From: Rallus limicola
Lineage: Eukaryota > Chordata > Aves > Gruiformes > Rallidae
Assembly: GCA_022605955.1 (NCBI GenBank)
Contig: JAKCOZ010000001.1
Span: 73,848,520 to 73,912,519 of the forward strand
DNA length: 64,000 bases
Direction of reading: 5' to 3'
Below, piece after piece: positions 33,708-44,679 of the stretch. Within the stretch, counting starts at the first letter, position 1. Each line of letters starts with the position of its first letter. The translations under genes were made by a program, and so were the position numbers. Below the pieces are notes generated by a model. That model saw only the letters and a program-made list of their open reading frames with translations. It had not been told where the DNA came from and ran no database searches.

Positions 33708-33800
33708 CTTTTCTGGCTGACCTCTGCCAAGTCATTTCCCTTGCTTCAGGTTTTTCATCTGTGGAATGGGGGTAATGGCATTAACCTCGTTACTGATGAA
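33708..33800 (+). repeat. MIR SINE fragment
   Basis: GGCTGACCTCTGCCAAGTCA, TTTCCCTTGCTTCAGG, TTTTTCATCTGTGGAATGGG and GGTAATGGCATTAACCTCG match the MIR core and 3' half (GACCTTGGGCAAGTCAC, CCTCAGTTT, CATCTGTAAAATGGGG, ATAATA-CCTACCTC) in order and orientation. This is the clearest MIR-like copy in the window. Confidence 0.62.
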
Positions 33801-33849
33801 TAGCACTGTAGATGGTTCTACATTATATTTCAGTGATAATAGATCATCT

Positions 33850-36800
33850 TGTGGACCTTTTAGTATCAATAAAAAAAATATTCATTCCAGAGTCAATGAC
33901 CTGTTGGCAAGTAATGACTAACCCAACTTAAATTCAACTGCATGGGTTAAGAACACAGCAGCCCAGGATTCCTCCAGCAGAGACGGACAGACTGCCCTAT
34001 GGGTTGTAAAGGCCTAATGGGAGCTGAAATGTTTTTGCTGAAAAGCATCTCCCTGTACTGACTGTAAAGACAGGCTCCAAAGTCAATGTTCAAAACCTCA
34101 GACCTCATATTAGTGCCTAATTTTTGTGAGGATGAACCTGGAGATTAAAATCTTGATTTTAATCAGTTCTGGATTCTTCTGAAATTTTATTTAGAAAAAT
34201 AATTAAGTTTTGATATGAACTCCCCTCCTTTTCTTGCTTCCTCTCCCAAATATGTAGATATACTTTTTTTTTTTTAAATGGAGAAATTATGGTGGGTTGA
34301 TTTTTATGTGAAAATTCTACTGAAACACATTACCTTCAGAAAATAAGTTCAACACGTCCCCCACCAGCAGTATAAATGTTTTGTTTCAGAGATGGTACTT
34401 CAAAACAAAAATTTACAGCTTTCATCTAAAAATGAACAATTTTGATTTTAAATTAACAGGATTGAAAAAAGACTGCATATCTGAGCATTGGGAATCAATT
34501 CTCTAAGATGTGGGCTAAGATCATACTAGTTGAAGATCCCTGTCTCTAGCAACGCAAACAATGACAATGTGCCATAGACCTGTCACATACATGTAAGGAC
34601 TTCAGTGGCACTCAGCCAGCTTTTACCAACTGAGAATCTGGGACAGAAGCCCCAGATGAAACCACAGCTCCCTTGTAGGAACTTCTCTATACACACAAAG
34701 CAGGAGAGCACCCTCAATACAGTTTGTAATTTAAAAGGACAGTATAACCAAAAGATGAGACACAGAGATCTTCTGGAGAAAAGCAAGGCATGGATTTCTT
34801 GAATTCTGAGCTCCCAAGTAATGCTTCCTTTCATAATGTCATTTCTCACAGAATCACAGGAGAGAAGTGTCAATTTAATAAATTAATAATAACCAATAGC
34901 ATTTAACTACAGTAGTCACACATCAAAACTTCACATATAGTAGCTAACTTTGATTTTTAAAGTGTTACCCACTGGTCTTTCCCGCTTGCTGGAGCATGCT
35001 GTTGGGTAGGGTTCTCCAGTCGCAGACAGTGGTGGGTGATCATACCCACATGCACACACAGCTTCTCCCTGAAGTACAAATCCTCCATCAGCACTGAAAT
35101 TGTCTGAGCCACCAGAAAGCGCTGTCTTTTGTTTGACACACATCTCTCCATAATGTGTGAGCAGAGAAGCACGGGGTGCTATCAATAGTCAAACCACAAT
35201 ATACCCTGACACACTGGTTAGTCAGAAGGAGTTGGAAGGCGAAGTCAGAAGTGATACCTTGAGGTGGGAAAAGGATCTGGGAGGTGTGGGGAGGAAAGGA
35301 GATAAGGGCAGGGGTGGTACGAGATCCATATTGTTGTTTCACTGGAAGGACACAGCATGTCATAACGAATTACTGTTAATTTGCACCAGCAGTACAGTTA
35401 GATTGAGACCGGCAAGCGACGATGACAAACAGCACTTGCAAGATCACATAATGAGGGGGCAAGGCTGCTTCACTGGAGCCGCTTCACTCAATTAGTGGAC
35501 AAGGCTTTTAATGCTGCTATGCACAACCAAAGCAATTTTGATTACTTAGAGCTAAGTCTCCATTTAGAATGAGTCAGAAGCTGAAACAGGTTTTTTTTTT
35601 TCTTTTAATACAATTTATCTACAGAGTATTTGAATGGTAATAAGCTATCTCAAAGCTAGACACATTTAGCCTCTGTTTGTGCCTAAGTAATACTGAAATA
35701 TACTTTTTAAAATAAGTTCAAATAGTAGCAATTCTAGCAAATAAAACCAATAAAATGATAGCAAGCAATCAATGCCATGCCAAAAGCAAGGGTCAAATTT
35801 TGCTCTTATTAGCTGTCATTAAACTCTGAAACTTTGGAAGGGGATTTTGGTAGAACAGCAAGCTTTTCGTGACAGTACTCTTAGCACAAGAGGACGCGAG
35901 CAAAGCACACTGCTGCTCTAAGTCTAAGTTTGCAGTTAGTGATTTGATTGATCGTTAGCCAAAGACCAAAACTGCATTACCTCCTGCATTACCAAGCATG
36001 TAAAACTTTCTTTGTTCGTTTAATGTGAGTTTTTGATGGTTCCTGTTTAGGAAGTTTGATGTGATCACAAGAAACTCAAAAAACCTAAGCAAAGTGCTAA
36101 TCTTCAACTGTTTCTGAGTTACCTCTGCTAGTATATGTCCAAACCTTAGTCTCCACTATTGAAAGTGGAATGGTCCCAATAATTGTGACTTAAGGATACT
36201 TCTGCTGTGCAAAAATAGATTCTGCTCACAAGATGCTGCAGCCAAACTCTTACCATTGTGTTTTAGGGATTCACCAAGATTAGGAGTACCTGATTTTAAT
36301 TTAAACGTGCTGTGGAGCAAGACTCTCTGTGCGCACCTTATCCTAATACCTGCCCTAACCAGTGGTGCATCAACACATATTTATCAGTCTTTTTAGTTGA
36401 AACTCTGCATAAGCACTTACACACTCTTTGGCACAGGGAGCAGAGCCCCATCACCTATTTTCACAGGGATCAGACGTCTCACAAACCTAAAGAATTATTC
36501 TGTTTCTCCTTCCGCAAACATGTAGGCATAAATATAGGTATATATAGACTAAGGGTGGAATGTGAGAAAACAGAAAAACTATATTCAAGACCTTTCTTCA
36601 ATTTAGGAAGAAACATGGATCTCCTATGTGCCTGCAAGCAGTTCTCATCACTAGACATTAGAGTCTTCTTGGAAATCCCAAGAAATCAAAACACTTGGTT
36701 TTATATGTACTGAAGTGAATCATTTTGATGTTCAGAATTTTATTTTCATCTTTATTTTGGCTGAAAGTACTTATCCAATTCGACCCAAATTTCTGAAGTA

Positions 36801-39800
36801 CTTGAGCTGCTTAGAAACTGAATTTTTGGATGCATAAATTTGTTCCTGTGGGAAAAAGCTCTACCCAAATAAGTGACATTTCAGTACCTCATCAGGATTT
36901 CTTACAAGTGGGTGGAGGAGAGGGTGTGCAGTTGAAAGAAAGGGATTCCTTATCAAAGAATCAAGAGAGATTTTGTTTATCACCCACACTTCTCCCTATA
37001 TCTGATCTAGCACAAAGCTGGATTTTTCCACTGCCCTCTGAAGCACCAGGTACTGCCCAGTTACTGTGGCAGGCTACTCAAACCAGCAGACCAAATGTCT
37101 GACGCATTAAGGACACAGAGCAGATATAGGCTTTGCCTAAAGCACAGAACCAGGAGCATTTTAAACTGCTTCATTTCTCAGCTCCAGTACAGCTATGTAT
37201 GTATAATTTATTTAAGATTTGACTCGGCAGGGTTGCTGCATGCAATCAGCATATTGTTTTTGCGAAGGTTCCCCCCTATTGCCCCTTAGACAGATTTTAA
37301 CTGTCAGTATATTGGCCTTTTGAATTTTTGTTTTCATAATACCATAAGCTATTTGAACATACATTATTATATACTAATCATTGCTTGTCCCTTTTTTTTT
37401 TTATTTTTTGAGTCTTACAGGCAACAGCAAAGAACAAGAATAACAATTTAGTTAGAACTTCAAAGCAGCATTCCATTATCATCCAAACTGGGGCTCCTTT
37501 ATGCGCCTCTCACGATTTGGTTTTAAAAGTGAAAGGAAACCAGTTGCTTAAATTTGCTCTTTCAGATTTCCACCCACTTCCTCTCGCACTCAAAGGAGGG
37601 GCTTTATGATAACAGATAGGCTGATCTTCAGATCAATCAGAGAGAGAGAGATGTATTTACTGTCCTCAGATAGTCATAGTATTACTTACATTCACATGAA
37701 TTAAAGATTGCCTAAATCCTTCCTCTGAACATTTCCAAACTTTAAAAAGATAGAGATCTATATTTGAATTTCATATCTATCTCATATCGCTATAGTGGGA
37801 TGAACAAAAATACCCAATTCAATCACGCCTGAACTCTATAAAAACCAGATCTTTCAAGACTTGATGTCATCCTGTGGACTTGTGTACATAACAAACCAGC
37901 CCTGAAAAAAAACTAATACAGAACAGCTCCACTCCATGCTCATTCCTTTTCAGGAGTGCTTTTCTATGGTTTAGTTGTCCTTCCAAAGGGGATTAATCTA
38001 GACTCCATATGGCATTCCTAGTGGTGAAGCAAAGTGCCCGCAACAGGAACTAGTACAGAACAGCACTGTGCTTCAATATGTAGCTAAGCTTGTTCCATAG
38101 TGACCTAATACAGTGCAGGCCTGAATAATATGCTCAGGTATAACAAGATGTTGGGCATTTAAAAAAATTATAGTGAAAAATTCAATTGTGCAGGTGGTCA
38201 CACTATGGTAGACAATCAAAATAGCCCCTTTATAAATTAAAATCCATGTACTGGCTATGTTGTTTATTTCTAAACTTAAATCACAGATCTGAAAAACCCT
38301 ATGCAATGGGAACAGCATCTAAGGACAAACAGAATTGGCCTGACGGACTTCCACTGTTCATGTAATAGCTCTCCAAACATTACTAGCAGTCTTGGTTACT
38401 CTTTCTCCCTTGTACTCTCATCCCTTCTCCCTTTCTTTTTGAAGAAACAGTCCAGCCTGGACACAAGACAACTCTTGCTAAAATCCATTTAGTTCCAGAA
38501 AAAGAAAGTTTTTAAAATGCATCTCAATAATATCTTTGATATTTAACTAAGAAACTACCCAAAAACCCAAAGCTATTTTAAACTTTCACACAATAGAAAA
38601 AGTTCATCTGGGTGGAGCAATCACTAATGGAGCGGAAAAAAAGAAACTGTAAAAGGTTAAGGATTTTCTGTATGAAAATGGAAACTCAAATACACACTCG
38701 GGGGACAGTTATACATATGGTTTTGAACTAAAACTCTAACCTGGCATGATTAATTTTGGCCTTAGTTTTGTCAAAATATTGGAGTCCATATGGCACAAAG
38801 CAAATAATTTTACATTTTTATTTTAAACCCCTATGTGTTTTTCTTGTCTATTCCCTTCTCTTCCACCACACGCACTGGCAGCCACTACCAATATGCCAAA
38901 TGCCAAATCAACCCTGCAAGCTGGCTGGCACAAGCACTCTACAATACTGGCACATGCTTCCTTTTGCAGGGGGATTCTCTCTGAAACCCTGTGGCACATC
39001 CAAGCATCCCTGCGTAGCAGCTGAGGACCCTATCTATCCCAGTCACGTCAGCAACAGGGTGCCTCGATCGGGAGCATGCTGCCCATTTCATTATGCTTAA
39101 ATCAAGTAAAACAACGACACTTTGCACTGGTGTATCAATTCCCCCTCCCACCCCAAAGAATCAGTCAGTGCTCAGTAATATCTCAGCATCCAGCAACAGA
39201 GAAGTATCACTGCTGTGGAAAGAGAGGATGCAAATCTCTGCAACATGGGTAAGAAGGTGGGAAGGGGGGGGCAGGAGTTGTGGGGAGAAGATATCACTAG
39301 TGAGCTGAGCAAACTCCTGCACCAACAGTTGGCTCCACAGAACATAGATGCCTAAGTGGAACAAAAGGACATCACTCCTTCTGCTCTTGTCCATAAAACC
39401 TTCAGTGAGGTGGAGAGAAACCAGGAACATAGATATCTTTGCTGACCCCATCAGGATTCAAACTGGTAACCGACGCTCAAGTTCCAAATCCTTTCCTTTG
39501 TTGCCCTTCCTGTTGTGCTTGTTGGGTTGGGTTTTGTTGTGGGGTTTTTTGTTGGCTTTGGTTTTTTACACATGTCGCTCTAACCCACTGCACATTTTTC
39601 CCTATATATATTTTTGAAGATTTTAGTTAGATATTCATTCAGAGTATAAGACAGCAGGCTCCTTAAATAAGCAGGCAAGTAACACTATTTTTAGACAAAG
39701 ACCCAGAATGAGCATTGGAAAGTCAAGCAAGCTGTACTGAACCAAAGATGCATAATACCATCTTGTTCATTTCGCACAATTGTACATTAAGTCCATGGGC

Positions 39801-39940
39801 CAGAAGTGAATCCTGCCTCCCAGTACATCATGAATCCTCTGCAGCTACAGGAACTGTGGCCAGGACCTTCAAGACAGCCTTGAGTGCAAGATCAAAATAA
39901 TACCCCTCTTATAGCAAAAAATGGTGAATGTCTTTTCTGT
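33850..39940. other. Non-coding stretch with several constrained-looking pieces
   Basis: No gene is recognised. The parts 35390-35560 and 37500-37640 have low simple-repeat content and AATTAG- or GATAA-type motifs, as in conserved non-coding DNA. A GT-rich low-complexity run lies at 39517-39568. A 133-codon frame at 36312-36713 and overlapping frames at 35157-35495 and 38756-39100 have no identifiable domain. Confidence 0.45.
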
Positions 39941-39962
39941 AAGACCCTCTTTCAAGCAAGTT

Positions 39963-40475
39963 TTAGAGCCCTTCTGAAAGAGAGCCATTTCTTGGGCTGC
40001 ACTGTGTTGCAACGTACAGACTTGACAAACCTCTGAGGGGACAGTGTGACCACCATTGTTTGGAGGTCTTCACAGCAACCTGGCTTCCACAGGGAAGGAA
40101 CCCATGCACTGGTCTTCCTCTGAGACGCTTTGAGGCAGAGGATGACCAGCTGAGCGTGCCAGCAGTAGTCACGCTGAGGAGACGGCATGCAGAGGTTGAT
40201 ACTATGTGGAGCCTCCAATGTGCTGGAGGCTCCCTGCCAGAGTACACACCACCGTGCTGTGGCCCAGCCAAGAGCTGACCGAGGAACAGGTAAGCAACAG
40301 CTAATGATTTAATTACTCCCTGCCACAGCGTAATGGTCAATCGAGACCACTTTATGGCAACAAAGCTAAAAGACTTTCCTCTGTTAACTGCCTCATGGAG
40401 AGATGGGGAAACTTTGCTCTCTTGTAGCCGCACAATACATCCACAAGACACCGGGCTGTCTGCCTCTTCCCGCAT
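39963..40475 (-). other. Longest AUG-initiated ORF in the window, 170 codons, unknown
   Basis: The minus-strand frame is open for 180 codons, but the most upstream start is GTG. The first ATG is at 40475-40473 and gives 170 codons beginning MREEADSPVSCGCIVRL. The opposite strand is also open for 72 codons (40060-40278), which suggests that GC-rich sequence rather than selection keeps stops out. A hydrophobic patch (SLAVAYLFLGQLL) lies near residue 68 and serine runs follow. There is no recognisable domain, no promoter and no poly(A) signal. A plus-strand donor GAACAG|GTAAGCAA at 40289 shows that any transcript could equally be on the other strand. Confidence 0.12.
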
Positions 40476-40559
40476 TGCAAGTTTCTGTTGGAGCAGCAAC
40501 TCCACCTAACAAATGTAACTTTAACAACAGTAAAACAACCTAATAGCTTAGCATGCCAG

Positions 40560-40700
40560 GGGGCTAATGTGGTGGGCCATTTAACGCTGCACTAAATAGC
40601 CCTGGTTTGATTCTCATTGCCAAGTGCTGAACTGAGAATTGCAACTGCAGGAGCAGTTCCTAATTCATTAGTTAAAGGGGGTCATTGCTCATAGGGTGGG
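40560..40700. promoter_or_regulatory. Possible enhancer with paired-type homeodomain dimer site
   Basis: TAATTCATTA at 40661-40670 fits the P2 palindrome TAAT-YN-ATTA bound cooperatively by paired-class homeodomains. The neighbouring sequence (GGCTAATGTGG, CTAAATAGCC, GGTCATTGCTCATAGG) is free of simple repeats and looks constrained. Function is inferred from motifs only. Confidence 0.3.
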
Positions 40701-41289
40701 GAAGGAGGAGAGGAAAAGGAAAGAAGGGGGGGAATATCAGACAACTCTAAACATTCAAAGTCGACAGAAGGTTGCACTCCTGAGAGATGCAGTATTTAGC
40801 TGAAAGCCTGACAAAGCTCTGCAGCTGGGAGGCCTGTGGTGGTTTTACTCGACACTAAAAAAGTTGCCATAAGACACTTGTAACCTGTATAATAGGCTTG
40901 GTGGGAACAGGGAAGCTGGGAATGAAAAGAAGGTGAAAACATCTTGCTAATAACACTGCCGTTTCATTTCAACTGGCCTTCAAAACTATACACCATGCAG
41001 GCTGCCAGCACGGCAAAGCAGCAGCAAAACAAATAAACTGCCTTTCTATCTATACTTCCTAAAAAAATGAACCCCCAAAAGAGACCTGACTGCAAAGGAG
41101 ATCAATTAAAAAAGTTAAAATGATACAACGAAACAAGCCCAAATTTACAGGGCACCTCTGCAAGGGAAGAGCTTTATTCCTGAACGTTAGAACCCTAAAA
41201 CAACCGTTTTCTCTAATTTCTACCATCACTCAGATTGGCCTTGAATTACCTCCTGATAGGCCTCCCATGTGCTTGCAGATGAGAGAGTG

Positions 41290-41520
41290 TAATGGGGATC
41301 TGTTAATTAACTAGAAGCAAAGTTGCACGGTGGGGATCAAACACTGGATGCGTCCTAAAACTCCCACAGAGAAGATGAAATGCAGCGCAAACTTTAAAGA
41401 CTTCCCGTCATTAGCCAAGACCTTGGCTGCTCCTGGCCCAGACCCCTCCTGTTTCGGAGAACAATGAGGACAATGATGGCAGAAATGAAATAGTGCAGCA
41501 AGGAACAAAGGAATTAGCTA
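41290..41520. promoter_or_regulatory. Possible enhancer with SOX-like motif cluster
   Basis: TTAATTAA lies near 41304. ACAATG occurs at 41461-41466 and again at 41470-41475, 9 bp apart in the same orientation. A consensus SOX core AACAAAG follows at 41504-41510. Three SOX-like sites in 50 bp beside homeodomain sites (GAATTAGC) suggest a neural or developmental enhancer. This is inference from motifs. Confidence 0.3.
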
Positions 41521-41547
41521 TTTACCCACAGAGAGAGAAAGGAAAAA

Positions 41548-41571
41548 GGGGGTGGGGGAAAGGGGGAAGGG
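41548..41571 (+). other. Canonical G-quadruplex motif
   Basis: G tracts GGGGG (41548-41552), GGGGG (41554-41558), GGGGG (41562-41566) and GGG (41569-41571) have loops of 1, 3 and 2 nt. A 14-nt T tract follows at about 41579. This is one of the strongest quadruplex-forming patterns in the window. Confidence 0.65.
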
Positions 41572-41594
41572 AACTTGCTTTTTTTTTTTTTCTA

Positions 41595-43430
41595 GGGTTT
41601 CTGTCTACTTTTAATTAATTTACGGCTGCCAGGGACTTGCACACAGAGCACGCCCAGGAGCATTGTGTTGGTGGTGTTAATACATGTAACATCTACTGTT
41701 TACTCCCAGGAAGGAAGGAGAAGGAGCTAGGGCAGAGGGGCAGTGGGGAAGGAGGAGAGGTGATCTTCCCTCTTCCCAGCTGCTTGAAAGAGATGGGCAG
41801 AGAGGAGCAAAAGGTTATGCTGGTCTCTAACTTCTATGAACCTGGTTCCACGCAGACTATTATTCTTCTTTAAAAGAGCCCCAGGTAGGGTACCTCACTG
41901 TGGGCAAGATTTGCACCAGGTACTAAAATGAAAGAGGACGGCACTAGGACAGGGACACCTGGGTGAGGGGACAGCGAGCACTGCACCAACATCTCAACAA
42001 AACACAAAGGGCCAGGTTCAACAAGGCTTTTCCAGTGCCCTCAGACCAAGGGAAGAGACCTCAGAGTGGGGACCCACAGGTCTCTCCCCTGCACAGGTCT
42101 CTGGCCTGCATGTGCCAGGCAGACTACTGCACTGCCACGATGCCACTAATAACTATCTCCTTCACCATCTCCATAGATAAATACTGCCTTCAACCTCACT
42201 GAGCTGAAAATCCAGCTAAACTGTGCCAACCCCTTGGACACAAAGGCATAGTCCCAGACTAAGACTTTACTGGAAAGGGAACTGGACGCAAGACAGGATT
42301 CCCCAAAACACCAAAGCTGGAGTTGTAAGCCTATGTTCAAGACACTGATTGGAGCACCAAATGATTTGCTTCATTGTACCTTTCATCTAAAAAAAACCTT
42401 TGCCAGGTAAATATTTTCATGAAGCCCAAATCCCAGGATGCAAAGCAGCACTGCACTTCCATTGAAAGCCTAGAGGAAACGGCACAGAGAAGTCATGCCA
42501 TTTGAGCAGAACACTGCATTAAATAAAGCTCCACAGCTCCACCTACAAAACCACCAGACCTCAGAGAGCACAGCAATGGATGCAGCATGAAAAGCTGAAG
42601 GGAACAAAGTAATTCCTCATTTTCTTGGGCCTTCCTCTCCCTTGGAAAAGGAATAAACAGAGGCTCCACTGAAAAATACAAGTCCACAGCGGATCAGGTA
42701 CATTCTCACTCAGATAGTGGCCTCAGGCAGCAACAGTTTCAGTCCCTATTTGCACATCACTACTTTTGATAGGGAACGGGAACAGCAGCAGAGACTACGA
42801 AGTCTTAAAGCCAGATGTGAGCTGCAGGTGAGGATGAAGCACTTACAGAATTCACTGGTTCCTCAAAAGAACAGTGGTGGGGTCTTTTTCAAATGTAAGA
42901 TCAAACAATACTATTAGATGTGTTTTAAAGCTAAGAGGTATAAACATGCAGTTTCTAGGCTGCCTGGTCAGAAGAATCAGCACGTGTTTCACAGTTCAGC
43001 AAGAGACGAAACCTTCTCAGTTTATGGTTGCCAAGCCCAAAACAAGAGTTAAAAAGCCCACCACAAATCAGACATGCTTGGCTCTGTAGGAGGAAAGGAC
43101 AGAAAGCTTCCCTGACATGCAATCCAGGGCACCAAGCTTGACTCACCATCGGATGATGGGAGGGGACAGTGAGGGAGCACCCTCTGGTACCATTACTGGT
43201 GTCTTGGCACTGTCATACATTAGATAACTCCCGAGATGGGAAAGTAGGCATAAAATGAACAGAGGGTTGGGGCATTTTATATCCCCCCAATATACTTATA
43301 TATATTTGGATGAGTTATAAAGCCAAATACACCTTCAAAGGTGAAAGCAAGGCCTTCTTTTCCAGAAATGTCTAATTCCAGTGCCTGATCGCTGAGCTTT
43401 CATGTAACGGGGCACCATTCTCTCACATGA
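41595..43430. other. Non-coding stretch with a weak plus-strand exon-like segment
   Basis: No gene is recognised. On the plus strand the frame through 42717-42917 contains FDREREQQQRLRSLKARCEL and meets a donor CTGCAG|GTGAGGAT at 42828/42829. The composition is helix-like and charged, but the upstream acceptor (CAGCAACAGTTTCAG) is poor. It is left as a pointer only. Confidence 0.4.
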
Positions 43431-43439
43431 CTTGTGATT

Positions 43440-44675
43440 ATGTTGTCTATTATCAATGATGTCCAGATACCCATCTAGCGCCCCAGAGATGACCATATTA
43501 AGGTCCTGCCTCACCAACCTCATGGCTTCCTATGATGGGGTAACTGCATCAGTGGACACAGGAAAAGCAGTGGATGAAATCTATCTGGACTTCTGTAAAG
43601 CCTTTGACAGAGTCCCCCAGGACATCCTTCTCTCTAAACTGAAGAGATATAGATTTGATGAGTGGACTGTGCTGTGGACAAGAAATTGGTTGGATGGTTT
43701 CATCCAGAGAGTAGTCATCAATAGCTCAATGTCCAGATGGAGATCTGCGACAAATGGTGTCCCTCAGAGGTCTGTACTGGGACCAGTATTATTTAATATC
43801 TTCATCAATTACATTGTCAATGAGGTTGAGTGCACCCTCAAAGTCTGCAGATGACATGAAGCTGAGTTGACAAACTGGAGGGATGGATGTCATCCAGAGG
43901 GACATGGAGAAGCAGGCCCATGTGAACCTCATGAGGTTCAACAAGAACCAATATAAGGTCCTGCACCTGGGTCAGGGAAATCCTCATCATCAGCACAGGC
44001 TGGGAGATGATGTGATAGAGAGCAGCCTTGCAGAGAAGGACTTAGGGGTGCTGGTGGATGAGAAGCTGGACATGAGCCAACAATGTGCACTTGCATCTCA
44101 GGCAGCCAGTCATATCCTGGGCTGCATCAAAAGGGTGGTTCTGTCCCTCTACTCTGCTCTCGTGAGACCCCACCTGGAGTACTGTGTCCAGTTCTGGAGT
44201 CCCCAACATAAGAAAAACATGGAACTGTTGGAACAGGTCCAGAAGAGGGTTGAAAAGATGATTAGAGGGCTGGAGCACCTCTCCTATGAAGGCAGGCTGA
44301 CAAAGTTGAGGTGATCCAGCCTGGAGAAGAGAAGGCTCTGTGGGGGATCTTATTGCAGCCTTCCAGTACCTAAACAGGGCCTGTAAGATAGCTGGGAGGG
44401 ACTTTTTAGAAGGGCATGGAGCAATAGGATGAGGGGAAATGCTTTTAAATTGGAAGGGAGAAATTCTTCACTACAAGGGTGGTGGGGCACTGGAACAAGT
44501 TGCCCAGGGAAGTGGTAGCTGCCCCCTCCCTGGGAGTGTCCAAGGCCAGGTTGGATGGGGCCTTGAGCAGCCTCGTCTAGTGAGAGGTGTCCCTGTCCAT
44601 GGCAGGGGGGTTGGAACTTGATGATCTTTAAGGTCCCTTCCAACCTAAACCATACTGTGATTCTATGATTCTATT
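43440..44675 (+). mobile_element. CR1 LINE, 5'-truncated copy of about 1.2 kb
   Basis: This is the longest transposon copy here. It contains the C-terminal half of the CR1 reverse transcriptase, then the 3' region, and ends GGTCCCTTCCAACCTAAACC followed by ATACTGTGATTCTATGATTC, the avian CR1 octamer terminus. CR1 copies are usually 5'-truncated because of incomplete reverse transcription, which explains the missing endonuclease. The exact 5' border is uncertain (43340-43460), since sequence upstream of the first RT motif is diverged. Confidence 0.96.
43498..44590 (+). pseudogene. Broken CR1 ORF2 reverse transcriptase C-terminal part
   Basis: Frame one runs 43456-43851 and includes [29 protein letters not shown] and [18 protein letters not shown], the conserved fingers/palm motifs of CR1-type RT (non-LTR clade). 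A frameshift near 43838-43846 moves the catalytic FADD box to another frame, where it reads SADD (43844-43855). An in-frame TGA at 43868-43870 follows. The same frame then continues 43883-44311 with [33 protein letters not shown] and [16 protein letters not shown], and stops at 44312-44314. Another shift near 44343 leads to DLIAAFQYLNRACK. The element is therefore dead, and the open frames in it are not genes. Confidence 0.95.
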
Positions 44676-44679
44676 TGCC

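Noticed and set aside
42717..42917. Plus-strand charged frame with donor CTGCAG|GTGAGG
   Set aside because: The acceptor is poor and there is no homology memory; kept only as a pointer in the region note.
44350..44643. 97-codon minus-strand ORF
   Set aside because: Antisense to the CR1 3' region; not a gene.
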